Shown one piece after another: positions 52,936 through 61,705 of a stretch of DNA of 64,000 nt (the stretch's first letter is position 1; every line of letters starts with the position of its first letter). A program made the position numbers and the translations under genes. The notes beneath the pieces are model-generated. The model saw only the letters and a program-made list of their open reading frames with translations. It did not search any database and was not told the origin of the DNA. The DNA lies in the NCBI GenBank assembly GCA_022340465.1, contig JAJDNW010000030.1:1-64000 (forward strand). Reading direction: 5' to 3'. The DNA is from Deltaproteobacteria bacterium. Its GTDB lineage: Bacteria; Desulfobacterota; Desulfobacteria; Desulfobacterales; B30-G6.

Positions 52936-53919
52936 CTACCTGTTTTGGTCAAACATGACCACGCCTTCACTCTCGTGACGCTGCAGTTTTCGTTCTTCCT
53001 CGAGGTAGCGCAGATGGGCAATGGCTTCGCCGGTGGCAAACCACTTCTGTGCGACGGGGAACGCCTCCCAGGATTCGGACTTGATATCCCACTTCATCTT
53101 CGAGGCTACTGAAAAAGCGGTCCGTGGGGTTCCATTGCCTGCGATTGCCAGCACTTCCTCGAGCCTCTCCCGATGGTGTTGCTTCAGTTCCCCGATGCGC
53201 TGCCGGAAATGGGTGAAGACGCGCCGATGGCCGGGGAGGACAATATCCACCGCCAGCCCAGACACCTTGTCCAGACTTTCCAGATAAAGTTTAAGGGGAT
53301 TATGCGTGTCATCCCAGCATTGAATGTTGGGGGTGATGTCAATCAGCATGTGGTCGCCGGCGATAAACAGCTTTTCCGAGGCTTCATACAGGCAGGTGTG
53401 CCCCAGGGTGTGGCCCGGGGTCTCCACGCACTGAAAATGATAGTCTCCCACGTCGATGGTTTGACCGTCTTTTAAAATGTTCAGGTCGGGAACCCAGGAA
53501 GAGCCGAACTTATGGCCCGGGTGGGCCTCCAGGGCCGACCTGAGCTCCTCCTGGGGAAAGCCGTTTCGCCCTGCAAAGGCGATCATGGGGCCGAAGCCTT
53601 CCCAGGATTCGATCAATTCGGCATCCGGGCGGTTGAAGTAGATGCGGCTGTCCTCAGTCGCCAGCCTGGCCACCAGGCCGAAATGATCGGCGTGCAGGTG
53701 GGTGATGAAAAAATCGGTTTCGTGGATGTCGATATCGAGTGCTTGCAGTCCTGCCTGCATGGCTGCCAAGCAGGCGCTGCGATTCAAACCGGTGTCCACT
53801 ATCAGGTTGCGACGGTTTGATTTGACGACGTAGGCGTTCAGGTATTTCAACGGGCTGTCCGGCAGGGGGATTTGCAGCCTGAACAGGTTTGGGCGGATCT
53901 CTTCTATCTCTTTTTTCAC
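52936..53919 (-). CDS. MBL fold metallo-hydrolase (glyoxalase II-like)
   Basis: 327 residues. Metal motif THLHADHFGLVARL (about 72-85), second His in ETPGHTLGHTCLY, Asp in FIAGDHML and a last His in VLPGHRRVF. The insert after the first motif and the C-terminal extension of ~90 residues fit long MBL enzymes such as hydroxyacylglutathione hydrolase-like or beta-lactamase-related hydrolases. The substrate may be a thioester; not certain. Confidence 0.9.
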   Translation of the reverse strand: MKKEIEEIRPNLFRLQIPLPDSPLKYLNAYVVKSNRRNLIVDTGLNRSACLAAMQAGLQALDIDIHETDFFITHLHADHFGLVARLATEDSRIYFNRPDAELIESWEGFGPMIAFAGRNGFPQEELRSALEAHPGHKFGSSWVPDLNILKDGQTIDVGDYHFQCVETPGHTLGHTCLYEASEKLFIAGDHMLIDITPNIQCWDDTHNPLKLYLESLDKVSGLAVDIVLPGHRRVFTHFRQRIGELKQHHRERLEEVLAIAGNGTPRTAFSVASKMKWDIKSESWEAFPVAQKWFATGEAIAHLRYLEEERKLQRHESEGVVMFDQNR

Positions 53920-54000
53920 GGGACCTTCCTTTATCTTTTATGCGGGGCTTCAGCCTCGGGAACGTGCGTCTGAAGCCCGGGTCTCTGACAATATCGGCGG

Positions 54001-55086
54001 CTATTCGACAACAGGGCGGCTCTGCCATCGGTCCGTGCGTTCCCATCCGGCACGTTGTTCACCGGCGGTCCTTCGGTCGGACCCTTTGCGCCGCTCCGTT
54101 TTGCCGGATTCGCTCCAGGCGGCGGAGCGGCTTTTACGGCGGTCTCCACACCGGCGGCGGTCATGTCCACTCCGTTGGGTTTTGGCGACGAGACCGCCAT
54201 CGGGATCGTTTTCCATCAGAATATCAATTATTTGGGGAAGATACTGATTCGATAGATCATGGCGAAACCGGCATGCACCGGCACCCTTATGCCCGCCTCC
54301 CTCAAAATAGGAAAGCATCTGTCCGACATTGACATTGCAGGTTCGGTTCAGGATGCTGTGCCCCACTTTGACGACCACGGTTTCCCTGTCGGCTTCCTCG
54401 TAGCCAATTTTAACGTTTACGGAGGTTTCGGGGAACATGGAGTAAACCAGGAACCGGTTGCCGTAGGGGGTTTGCCCCAGGGGTCGGAAGTCGGTAATCG
54501 CAACGTGCCGCCGGGTGGCGGTATATTTTTGGAGCAATGCCCGGTACGTTTTATTTTCACTGATAGCCTCGTCGCAGCGCTTCCTGACTTCCGTGTCGTC
54601 AAGAACCTCATCGATGGTACGGCTGCGCAACAAGCCCACCAAACGATTCCAGTAGGGTTTTTCGTGCTCGAGGTGCGGGTGAATCGTCATGGACAACAGG
54701 ATATACGGATACCTTTCAGGATGCCGGATCTCATCTACCGTCAACTGCGCGGCGTCTATCTTGTCGGTTTCACGGACAAGATCGGCATAATCATGCGTCA
54801 AGCGGTTTCGGTAGTATTCAAAGATGATTCCGGCGGCCGAAGGGGCGATGCGGAACGATCCGGGAACGGCATGCCTGAGTTTGTTGGAAAAATGATGATC
54901 GAACCATAAGCTGCATTTTTCGTTGTAAGGCAGGTTGGCGATGATATCGCCCCGTCGAATGTCGACCCTGCATTTCTGCATGTCGTTGGGGGAAACCCAT
55001 TTGACCGGCGTATCGATATTCTCCGCCGCATACAAAAGCACGGCGCATACGATACCGTCAAAGTCCGGCCGGGTAACTATTCTCAT
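54001..55086 (-). CDS. DHH-type phosphoesterase with Arg/Asp-rich tail
   Basis: 361 residues. Residues 1-~290: a DHH/DHHA1 phosphoesterase with RPDFDGIVCAVLL, FDHHFSNK, RETDKIDAAQL and the DHHA1 loop FEGGGHKGAGACRF, so it may cleave oligonucleotides or cyclic dinucleotides (NrnA-type). After ~295 the tail contains repeated DRR words (GHDRRRCGDRRK, RRKGSDRR), highly basic and likely disordered. Such tails are unusual for NrnA. Function of the tail is not known. Confidence 0.82.
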   Translation of the reverse strand: MRIVTRPDFDGIVCAVLLYAAENIDTPVKWVSPNDMQKCRVDIRRGDIIANLPYNEKCSLWFDHHFSNKLRHAVPGSFRIAPSAAGIIFEYYRNRLTHDYADLVRETDKIDAAQLTVDEIRHPERYPYILLSMTIHPHLEHEKPYWNRLVGLLRSRTIDEVLDDTEVRKRCDEAISENKTYRALLQKYTATRRHVAITDFRPLGQTPYGNRFLVYSMFPETSVNVKIGYEEADRETVVVKVGHSILNRTCNVNVGQMLSYFEGGGHKGAGACRFRHDLSNQYLPQIIDILMENDPDGGLVAKTQRSGHDRRRCGDRRKSRSAAWSESGKTERRKGSDRRTAGEQRAGWERTDRWQSRPVVE

Positions 55087-55609
55087 GGGTATAACCTTCG
55101 CTATGAAACATCCCCACGACAGGCTTGAAGGGGATGTGTCTGCTGTTCCGGTGCAATCGCCTCTTGAGGGGCGACGGCGTTTTTTTTTAATCGCTCACCC
55201 CTTCCCCGTCGAGTCCAAACAAGAATTTTATCAATTTTATTTCAATGATGTCAACAGAATAGATCGCGGCTTTTTATTTGACATCCAAAACGCGATAGCC
55301 TATTTTTAACCGGGTATTGAAATCCTGGTTCTCCGGGACAGGTCGGGGATATCTGGCTGAGCCGGGAATAGGGATAGCAAAATCCCAAACACGAAATCCG
55401 AAATCCTGAACAATATTGAATGACCTAAATTCAATTGAGCCAAACATAGAGGTAGGGTATCGGCGGTTCGGCTTCAGTTTTTGTCATCAGGCCATTTGAT
55501 ATTTGGATTTAGAATTTATATATGCAGAGGTGTCGACCCTTTCAGCACCCCGAAAGGGGTCTTGTCCGCACACCCCAGGGCCGGCCGTTATCGGGAGAGG
55601 ACGTGTCGT
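55087..55609. other. intergenic with 9-bp-period repeat and small hairpin
   Basis: 523 bases without a gene. Holds the repeat at 55379-55445 and the hairpin ACCCC-GAAA-GGGGT (55547-55560). An open frame from 55481 continues into the next gene, but its first 43 codons look non-coding. Confidence 0.5.
55379..55445 (+). repeat. 9-bp-period dispersed repeat
   Basis: Runs of 9-bp words such as AATCCCAAA, CACGAAATC, CGAAATCCT, TGAATGACC, TAAATTCAA. A partial inverted counterpart lies at 55486-55523. The wording matches the sequence at 37812 and 30009. Confidence 0.65.
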
Positions 55610-56506
55610 ATGGAAAAGTCGGTGAAAATCGTCGTTGTGGTTCTGATAGCGGGGATCATTTTATTTTTGGGATACAGCGTGATCGGAAAATGGCATCGCG
55701 GAAAGGTGGAACAGGCGCTGGTCAAGGAGCGCGCCGCATGCTCCGAGAAGCTCGCCCGGCTCCAGGAGCAGGTTTCCACCATGGCCGAGGCCTTGAACCG
55801 GAAGTCCACGGACGAGCTGCCGGAGAAAAGGCTGTCCGAGATATTCGGTGACAGAACCGAATACCTGTCCTACGACACCAAGGTGGACTGCGGGGCTTTG
55901 GAAGCGCAGATCATGACTTTTTTCAAGTACCTGGAAAAGCAGCCGTATATGGGGAAGTACAAGGGTCCGGGCGGTCCCCTAAGACTTTTCCGCGAGGTTG
56001 TGCGGGCCCTTTCCGATTCACCGCCGATGTTGACCGGGGAAATGGAGGATCTGGTCAGCCTGATCCGCAATGTGACGCACCTGTACCGTGTGCTGGGCAG
56101 GGAGCGCATCCGGATCATCGAAGAGATCATAAAAAACGAGGAGGACATCATCGAGTCGGTGATTGCCATCTTCTATATCTACTCGCTTCCGGAAAAACGC
56201 TGCTCCAACAAAGCGGTTAAAGTGCCCTCGCTGGAGGTGTGGTATCAATACAGCGGGTATTTTCTGAATACGCTGGCAGGAAGAAGTTACCTCCTTCGCC
56301 GTGATTCTAAAATCAGGGTGCTGATGAGCTATTATGCGGTGCTGGTGCTGGACCGGGCCAATGACGAGATGTTGAATCCGTCCGGTATCGACATCCGTCC
56401 ATTTATCGACGTGTCCTACTACGAAATAGGCAGTCAGCGGTCCTTGGTGTATCGGAATCAGTATGTAACCGAGTTGGAGCGCCTAAAGGAAAAATATGAA
56501 ATGTAA
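55610..56506 (+). CDS. unknown membrane-anchored protein with coiled coil
   Basis: 298 residues from the ATG at 55610 (GGGAGAGGA upstream). One membrane anchor (about 5-23), then a short coiled coil (about 33-65), then a mainly helical soluble domain (about 80-298) with no recognised motif. Probably an inner-membrane protein with a periplasmic or cytoplasmic helical domain. The AT-rich palindrome AATATGAAA/TTTCATATT spans the stop codon. Function unknown. Confidence 0.65.
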   Translation: MEKSVKIVVVVLIAGIILFLGYSVIGKWHRGKVEQALVKERAACSEKLARLQEQVSTMAEALNRKSTDELPEKRLSEIFGDRTEYLSYDTKVDCGALEAQIMTFFKYLEKQPYMGKYKGPGGPLRLFREVVRALSDSPPMLTGEMEDLVSLIRNVTHLYRVLGRERIRIIEEIIKNEEDIIESVIAIFYIYSLPEKRCSNKAVKVPSLEVWYQYSGYFLNTLAGRSYLLRRDSKIRVLMSYYAVLVLDRANDEMLNPSGIDIRPFIDVSYYEIGSQRSLVYRNQYVTELERLKEKYEM

Positions 56507-56543
56507 TAATTTTTCATATTAGGACATGGATTGATGAGAAAAA

Positions 56544-57575
56544 ATGAAAAATTACAATAGGATCGATCTGCGCAGCGACACGGTGACACGTCCCACGGCG
56601 GCGATGCGCCGTGCCATGGCCGAAGCCGAGGTCGGGGACGATGTCTACGGGGACGACCCGACAGTGAATTGCCTGGAGGCCCTGGCCGCGGACCTTTTGG
56701 GGAAGGAGGCGGCCATTCTGGCAACCAGCGGGACGCAGAGCAACCTGATGGCGGTCCTCAGCCATTGCCAAAGGGGCGACGAGTATATTGTCGGGCAGCA
56801 GGCGCACACGTACCGGTTCGAGGCCGGCGGTGCCGCGGTTTTGGGCAGCGTGCAGCCGCAGCCCCTCGATTTCGAACCGGACGGGTCCATCGACTTGGCG
56901 AAGGTGGCCCAGGTCATAAAACCCGATGATTTCCATTTCGCCCGGACAAGGCTTTTATGCCTGGAAAACACCCAGGGGGGAAAGGTGCTTCCGCTGAAAT
57001 ACCTTGAAGCGGCAAAAGCGACCGCCGAAAAATTCGGGCTGGGGACCCATCTGGACGGGGCGCGCCTGTTTAATGCGGCCGTAAAGCAGAAGGTGCCCGC
57101 TACGGACATCGCCCGCCATTTCGATACCGTATCCATCTGCCTGTCCAAAGGGCTGGGGGCTCCGGTAGGCTCCCTCCTTTGCGGTTCCGACCGCTTGATC
57201 AAGAAGGCGAGACGGTGGCGGAAGATGCTCGGCGGCGGCATGCGCCAGGCGGGCATCATTGCCGCGGCCGGCATTGTGGCCCTGGAGGCGCATGTGGAAC
57301 GCCTGCAGGAGGATCATGAGAATGCATTGCTTCTGGCCCGGAAATTATCCGAGCTGCAGGAATTACGGATTGACCCCGCCCAGGTGCAGACCAACATGGT
57401 GTTTGTCGGGATGGAAAAAGGGGATGCGGCGTCACTGCGGACATTCCTTCTCGAGGAGGGCATTCTGATTAACGCGGGGAATCCCATCCGGATGGTGACC
57501 CACCTGGACGTGAACGGTGAGGATATCCTGAAGGCCGTGGAGAAGATCAAACACTATTTTAAAGCGCTAAATTAA
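56544..57575 (+). CDS. low-specificity threonine aldolase (GntG-type PLP enzyme)
   Basis: 343 residues. Fold-type I PLP enzyme: [48 protein letters not shown] and the PLP lysine in [17 protein letters not shown]. These are threonine aldolase/GntG signatures. It splits L-threonine or similar beta-hydroxy amino acids into glycine and an aldehyde. The next gene starts 15 bases downstream, so they share a transcript. Confidence 0.92.
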   Translation: MKNYNRIDLRSDTVTRPTAAMRRAMAEAEVGDDVYGDDPTVNCLEALAADLLGKEAAILATSGTQSNLMAVLSHCQRGDEYIVGQQAHTYRFEAGGAAVLGSVQPQPLDFEPDGSIDLAKVAQVIKPDDFHFARTRLLCLENTQGGKVLPLKYLEAAKATAEKFGLGTHLDGARLFNAAVKQKVPATDIARHFDTVSICLSKGLGAPVGSLLCGSDRLIKKARRWRKMLGGGMRQAGIIAAAGIVALEAHVERLQEDHENALLLARKLSELQELRIDPAQVQTNMVFVGMEKGDAASLRTFLLEEGILINAGNPIRMVTHLDVNGEDILKAVEKIKHYFKALN

Positions 57576-57590
57576 AGAAAGGCTTTTTAA

Positions 57591-57890
57591 ATGGCCATAA
57601 CATTCGGTGACAACGACTGGGCCTGGGTAGTCGTGCAAGACCCGGGCGGCAACGAGCACTATTTGGGGCAGCAGGAAAAGGATGGCACTGCCTTCATTCC
57701 CGTGTTCGCGAAAAAGGAACACGCCCTCATGTGCTTGAACCTCATGACCCGGGACAGGAAGAAAAAGTATGAGGCCCAGGCGGTGATATATAGTGAACTG
57801 AAAGAACAGGCGGCGAGCAGCGGCTTCATGCTCTATATTCTGGATGAAGAAGGCCGGGTGCTGGACAAAATAGACACCGACCTAAAGTGA
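57591..57890 (+). CDS. hypothetical small protein
   Basis: 99 residues, cytoplasmic, mixed alpha/beta: two beta-like strands (WAWVVVQDPG, TAFIPVFAKKEHAL) then a helix and a final strand. No domain recognised; the pattern is compatible with SseB- or DUF-type small proteins. It is 15 bases downstream of the GntG gene with AAAGAAAGG before its ATG, so operon coupling is likely. Confidence 0.7.
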   Translation: MAITFGDNDWAWVVVQDPGGNEHYLGQQEKDGTAFIPVFAKKEHALMCLNLMTRDRKKKYEAQAVIYSELKEQAASSGFMLYILDEEGRVLDKIDTDLK

Positions 57891-57893
57891 ACG

Positions 57894-57949
57894 GCATCTA
57901 ACGTTTCACATTTCATATTTCACGACTCACGACGTAACTTCCAACTCTC
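57894..57949 (+). repeat. eight 7-bp tandem words
   Basis: GCATCTA, ACGTTTC, ACATTTC, ATATTTC, ACGACTC, ACGACGT, AACTTCC, AACTCTC in register, directly after the preceding gene. A 9-bp series (TTCTTTGTT, TCCTTTGTG, GCTTGGTGG) follows at 57988-58014. Confidence 0.7.
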
Positions 57950-58014
57950 GATCGCCTGGCCCCTCGACCCCTCGGACCCTAAATCTGTTCTTTGTTTCCT
58001 TTGTGGCTTGGTGG

Positions 58015-58704
58015 TTAAACTGCTCTTCCTTCAAAGCGTTTGGACGTGATGCGGCTGTTTTCCGGCGACCACTGCATGCACAGCCCGTGGTCCAGCGCAC
58101 CGCAGGTGATGATGCAAGGCTTTCTGTGGGCAATGTCGATGGCGCATTCAGGGCGGACGCTTTCGGAAACGATGCGCCCGTTGTCGCCCTGCCAGGTGAT
58201 TGCCGGCGCATGACTGTGCCCCCTCAAGAGGATGCGGTCCGGAAAGTCGCGGAAAAATCGCCGGGCATGACCATGATGCATGGCTCCAACCATGCAGGAG
58301 AGCCCCATTTCACTTTCGAAGGGGAGCGAATGGGCCAAAATAATCCCACCGTGATGAATCACCAAGGGAAGCGTTTTCAGGTAAGCCAGTGTTTCCCCCC
58401 CGATGGACAGCTTTTTTCTGCCTGTTTGATTCACGACGATCATATGGTCGTTGTTGCCCTTGACGCTGTGAACCCGATACTTCCGGAGTAATTGCACGCA
58501 GGCATCGGCGGTACCCGGATCCAGGGAGTCACAGATGTCACCCAGGTGATAGATGGTCACGCACCCCTTTTGCCGCAGGTAGGCCAGGGCGGCCGCCAGG
58601 GGTTCCACCTGCCCATGGCTGTCGGCGACAATGCCCACCGGGGTGCCGTCGTCCGGATTTGGGTGCTTGGAGGGGGGACCGGCCATGCCCAGGAGACATA
58701 CCAT
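58015..58704 (-). CDS. metallophosphoesterase
   Basis: About 229 residues from the ATG at 58704 (an upstream TTG is unlikely). Metallophosphoesterase motifs: GIVADSHGQVEPL, HLGDICDS, VKGNNDHMI and GHSHAP, typical of the YfcE/MJ0936 branch of small phosphodiesterases. Substrate unknown; cAMP-like or phosphoprotein targets are known for relatives. The gene is divergent from the acyl-CoA operon and ends in a 9-bp repeat spacer. Confidence 0.9.
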   Translation of the reverse strand: MVCLLGMAGPPSKHPNPDDGTPVGIVADSHGQVEPLAAALAYLRQKGCVTIYHLGDICDSLDPGTADACVQLLRKYRVHSVKGNNDHMIVVNQTGRKKLSIGGETLAYLKTLPLVIHHGGIILAHSLPFESEMGLSCMVGAMHHGHARRFFRDFPDRILLRGHSHAPAITWQGDNGRIVSESVRPECAIDIAHRKPCIITCGALDHGLCMQWSPENSRITSKRFEGRAV

Positions 58705-58785
58705 ACCGACCGGAAATGGACAACTGTCGTGAAAATTTCTGCAGGAAGCGCTTGACAAAAAAAATGGTGAGGATTACTAATCATT

Positions 58786-58815
58786 TTAACATACCGAAAT
58801 AGTATATAATATAAT
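58786..58815 (+). promoter_or_regulatory. candidate promoter of the acyl-CoA operon
   Basis: TTAACA (58786-58791), 18 bases, then TATAAT (58810-58815), in a very AT-rich stretch, 55 bases before the start codon of the acyl-CoA dehydrogenase. ACTAAT (58777) and ATTAGT (58831) around it form an inverted pair that might be a TetR operator. Confidence 0.5.
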
Positions 58816-58869
58816 ATATACATATTTTAATTAGTGAATATTACCAACCCAAAGGAAGGGAGTGCAACC

Positions 58870-60039
58870 ATGGGAGGCCGGTCGAGCAAAGTCGAGCAGA
58901 TCTATTTTACCAGGGACCACGAAATGGTCCGGCGGTCGGTCCGCGATTTTGTCAATAAAGAGATCAATCCCCACGTGGACGAGTGGGAAGCGCAGGGCGC
59001 CGCGCCGCTTAAAGCGTTGTTCCGAAAAATGGGTGAATTGGGTTTTTTGGGGATACGCTACGATCCGAAGTACGGTGGGCAGGGGCTGGACTACTGGTAT
59101 GAAACCGTTTTTTTGGAAGAGCTCGGACACATCAGAGCGCTGGGTCTGCCGGTGGCTATTACGGTCCAGACCAATATGGCCACCCCCGCCATCGACGAAT
59201 TCGGCAGCGAATACCTCAAAGAAACCTATCTGAAGCCCGCCATTGCAGGCGAGAAGGTGGGCGCCATCGCCGTTACCGAACCGGGTGCCGGTTCCGACGT
59301 GGCGGCCCTGGCCACGACGGCGACGAGAGAGGGGGACCACTATGTCATCAACGGGTCGAAAATGTATATCACCAACGGAACCCAGGCCGATTTCTTCACC
59401 CTGATGGCCAGAACCGGTGACGATCCGGGGTACCACTCTTTCAGCCTCATTGTGGTTCCGTCCGACCTGCCGGGGATCACGGTTGGCCGAAAATTGGACA
59501 AACTGGGCGCCCGCATCAGCGATACGGCCGAACTTTTCTTCGACAACGTCAGGGTTCCCGTCGGCAATCTCATCGGCGAGGAGGGCGAGGGGTTCATCTA
59601 TCAGATGAGGCAGTTTCAGCATGAACGCTTTTCCCTGTTGCCATTCGCCTGCACGGCGGCCAGGGACATCGTGGACATGACCGTCGATTACATTCGGGAA
59701 CGGGTCGTGTTCGGGAAGCCGTTGATTAAAAAACAGGTGCTGCGGCATCGACTCGCGGACTGGCTGACGGAAATCGAATGCCTACGGCAGCTGATCTATC
59801 ACATCGTACGCATGAAGGAGGCCGGCATGGACGCGACCCGCGAGATTTCCATGGGCAAACTGGTTGCCGGCCAACTGCTGCACCGGGTCGCAGACGGATG
59901 CCTGCAGATGCACGGCGGCATGGGATTCATGAGCGACTCCGTCATATCCCGCTATTACCGGGATGCGCGCGGGCTCTCCATCGGGGGCGGAGCCGACGAG
60001 GTGATGCGGGACATCATCGCCAAGATGGAAGGTTATTGA
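58870..60039 (+). CDS. acyl-CoA dehydrogenase with relocated catalytic Glu
   Basis: 389 residues from the ATG at 58870 (AAGGAAGGGA upstream; a GTG at 58834 is less likely). Acyl-CoA dehydrogenase signatures: VTEPGAGSDVAALATTA, YVINGSKMYITNGTQ and MHGGMGFMSDSVISRYYRD. The usual IYEGT motif reads SIGGGADEV, so the normal base position is not Glu; Glu252 in QHERF matches the long-chain/isovaleryl arrangement. First gene of the operon with TetR, enoyl-CoA hydratase and others. Confidence 0.92.
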   Translation: MGGRSSKVEQIYFTRDHEMVRRSVRDFVNKEINPHVDEWEAQGAAPLKALFRKMGELGFLGIRYDPKYGGQGLDYWYETVFLEELGHIRALGLPVAITVQTNMATPAIDEFGSEYLKETYLKPAIAGEKVGAIAVTEPGAGSDVAALATTATREGDHYVINGSKMYITNGTQADFFTLMARTGDDPGYHSFSLIVVPSDLPGITVGRKLDKLGARISDTAELFFDNVRVPVGNLIGEEGEGFIYQMRQFQHERFSLLPFACTAARDIVDMTVDYIRERVVFGKPLIKKQVLRHRLADWLTEIECLRQLIYHIVRMKEAGMDATREISMGKLVAGQLLHRVADGCLQMHGGMGFMSDSVISRYYRDARGLSIGGGADEVMRDIIAKMEGY

Positions 60040-60071
60040 TACCCAAGGGGATATCTACAGGTGTTAGGATC

Positions 60072-60713
60072 ATGTCGAAACATATAAACAATATCCGGGT
60101 TGCCGGCGTGCCCGCCGAGAAGGGCTATCCCCCCGGGAGGATCAAAATTGCCGAGGCCCTGCGCCGCCTTCTGGAGCAAAAGGACTTCAACGCCATCACC
60201 ACGGCGGAAATTGCGCAGACGGCCGGGGTTACCGAGGCCTTGATTTACAAATATTTCAAGGATAAAAGAGATTTGTTGCATCAGGTGCTGGGCGAGTACC
60301 TCGAACAGTACCACCAGAGAGTGAGAGAAGATCTCAAAGGGATTCAGGGCGCCCTGAACAAGCTCAGAAAGTTGATCTGGTCCCACATTCACGTGTATGC
60401 CACCAACCGGGTGTTCGCCAGGATTCTGCTCATCGAGGTCAGGAACCATCAGGACTACTATCACAGCGAAACCTATGAACTGGTCAAAATTTACAGCAGC
60501 ACCATACGGGACATACTCGAAGAGGGGGCGGCCACCGGTGAGATCAGGGGGGACATTTCCGTCAACCTCGCGCGGCAGGTCATTTTAGGCAGCATCGAGC
60601 AGGTGTGCCTCACAGGGATTACCTTCGGGCGGGATATCGACCCCGATTCCCTGACGGATGCCATCTGTGATATCGTATTCAAGGGCATAGCGTTGGATGA
60701 CAATTTTAAATGA
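60072..60713 (+). CDS. TetR/AcrR family transcriptional regulator
   Basis: 213 residues from the ATG at 60072. N-terminal HTH: ITTAEIAQTAGVTEALIYKYFKDKRDLL in outline is typical of TetR. The C-terminal half is a ligand-binding helical domain. It lies 32 bases downstream of the acyl-CoA dehydrogenase and 21 upstream of enoyl-CoA hydratase, so it probably controls this operon in response to an acyl-CoA (FadR/PsrA-like), as an inference. Larger frames reaching upstream are shadow frames. Confidence 0.93.
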   Translation: MSKHINNIRVAGVPAEKGYPPGRIKIAEALRRLLEQKDFNAITTAEIAQTAGVTEALIYKYFKDKRDLLHQVLGEYLEQYHQRVREDLKGIQGALNKLRKLIWSHIHVYATNRVFARILLIEVRNHQDYYHSETYELVKIYSSTIRDILEEGAATGEIRGDISVNLARQVILGSIEQVCLTGITFGRDIDPDSLTDAICDIVFKGIALDDNFK

Positions 60714-60734
60714 AGGCATGGGAAGGAAAAGACG

Positions 60735-61535
60735 ATGGAATATGAGACATTGACGTACGATGAGCCCGAAGACGGGCTGGGGCTGATTACCCTCAACCGG
60801 CCGGAGCGTTTGAACGCGATGAACCTGAAAATGCTGGACGATTTTTACGCCCTGTTTGCCGATCTGGCGAAGCGTGATTCCGTACGGGTGTTGATACTGG
60901 CGGGTGCGGGGAAAGGGTTTTGCTCAGGGGCCGACCTGAAAGATGACAGGCTGTCGAGCGAAGAAGGCCTCACATATTTTTCGTCGGCCTCCATTCACCT
61001 TGAAAAGATCCAGAAAATCTATTCCGGCGTCATCGAAGTGATGGTCAGGCAGCCCCAGCCGATCATTGCCGTGGTCAACGGGGCCGCAGCCGGGGGGGGG
61101 ATGTGCCTCGCCCTGGCGGCGGATGTGATCATCGCCGGCCCCAGGGCGCGTTTTATCCCCTCTTTCATCAACATCGGCCTGTCCGGCGGAGAGCTGGGCA
61201 CCACCTACTTTCTGCCCAAAGCCGTGGGGCGCGCCAAAGCGGCGGAAATTTTGTTGACCGGGCGCACGGTGGGTGCCGAGGAAGCGGACAGAATCGGGCT
61301 GGTGAGCCGTCTGGTGGGCGAAGAGGAACTCATGGACACCGCCCTGGAGACAGCCAGAACCATGCTGGGAAAATCGGTCCTCGGGCTCCGGTTGACCAAA
61401 GAGACCATTCGCCAGAACCAGAACGCTCCTTCCCTGGAAACGGCCATCGAATTGGAAAACCGGAACCAGAGCATTTTGTGTTGCGCGCCCGATTTTTTCA
61501 ACGCCGTCAAGGCCTTTGTAGAGGCGGGAAATTAG
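60735..61535 (+). CDS. enoyl-CoA hydratase/isomerase family protein
   Basis: 266 residues. Crotonase fold: GLGLITLNRPERLNAMN at the start, the AGAGKGFCSGADLKDD oxyanion loop, AAAGGGMCLALAADVIIAGPRARF second loop and GELGTTYFLPKAVGRAKA. It hydrates trans-2-enoyl-CoA or isomerises double bonds. GGAAGGAAAAG precedes the ATG. Part of the acyl-CoA operon. Confidence 0.93.
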   Translation: MEYETLTYDEPEDGLGLITLNRPERLNAMNLKMLDDFYALFADLAKRDSVRVLILAGAGKGFCSGADLKDDRLSSEEGLTYFSSASIHLEKIQKIYSGVIEVMVRQPQPIIAVVNGAAAGGGMCLALAADVIIAGPRARFIPSFINIGLSGGELGTTYFLPKAVGRAKAAEILLTGRTVGAEEADRIGLVSRLVGEEELMDTALETARTMLGKSVLGLRLTKETIRQNQNAPSLETAIELENRNQSILCCAPDFFNAVKAFVEAGN

Positions 61536-61578
61536 GCAGGAAGCGGTTGCGACCCTTGAGGTCAACAAAGGCCGCAGT

Positions 61579-61658
61579 AATCACGAAAACAAGAAATACC
61601 GAAAGCACGAAATTTCAGTATACATTTTTGTGTTTTTCTCCTTTCGTGCTTTCGTGAT
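61579..61658. repeat. 9-bp-period inverted repeat
   Basis: A perfect 13-base pair CGAAAGCACGAAA (61600-61612) and TTTCGTGCTTTCG (61642-61654) inside words of about 9 bp (TCACGAAAA, CAAGAAATA, CCGAAAGCA). It may form a hairpin between two operon genes and could terminate or process the transcript. Confidence 0.65.
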
Positions 61659-61705
61659 GAATGTTTTGTAAAAGTAAATAACCAAAGAAGGAAAGGACGC
61701 TAACC

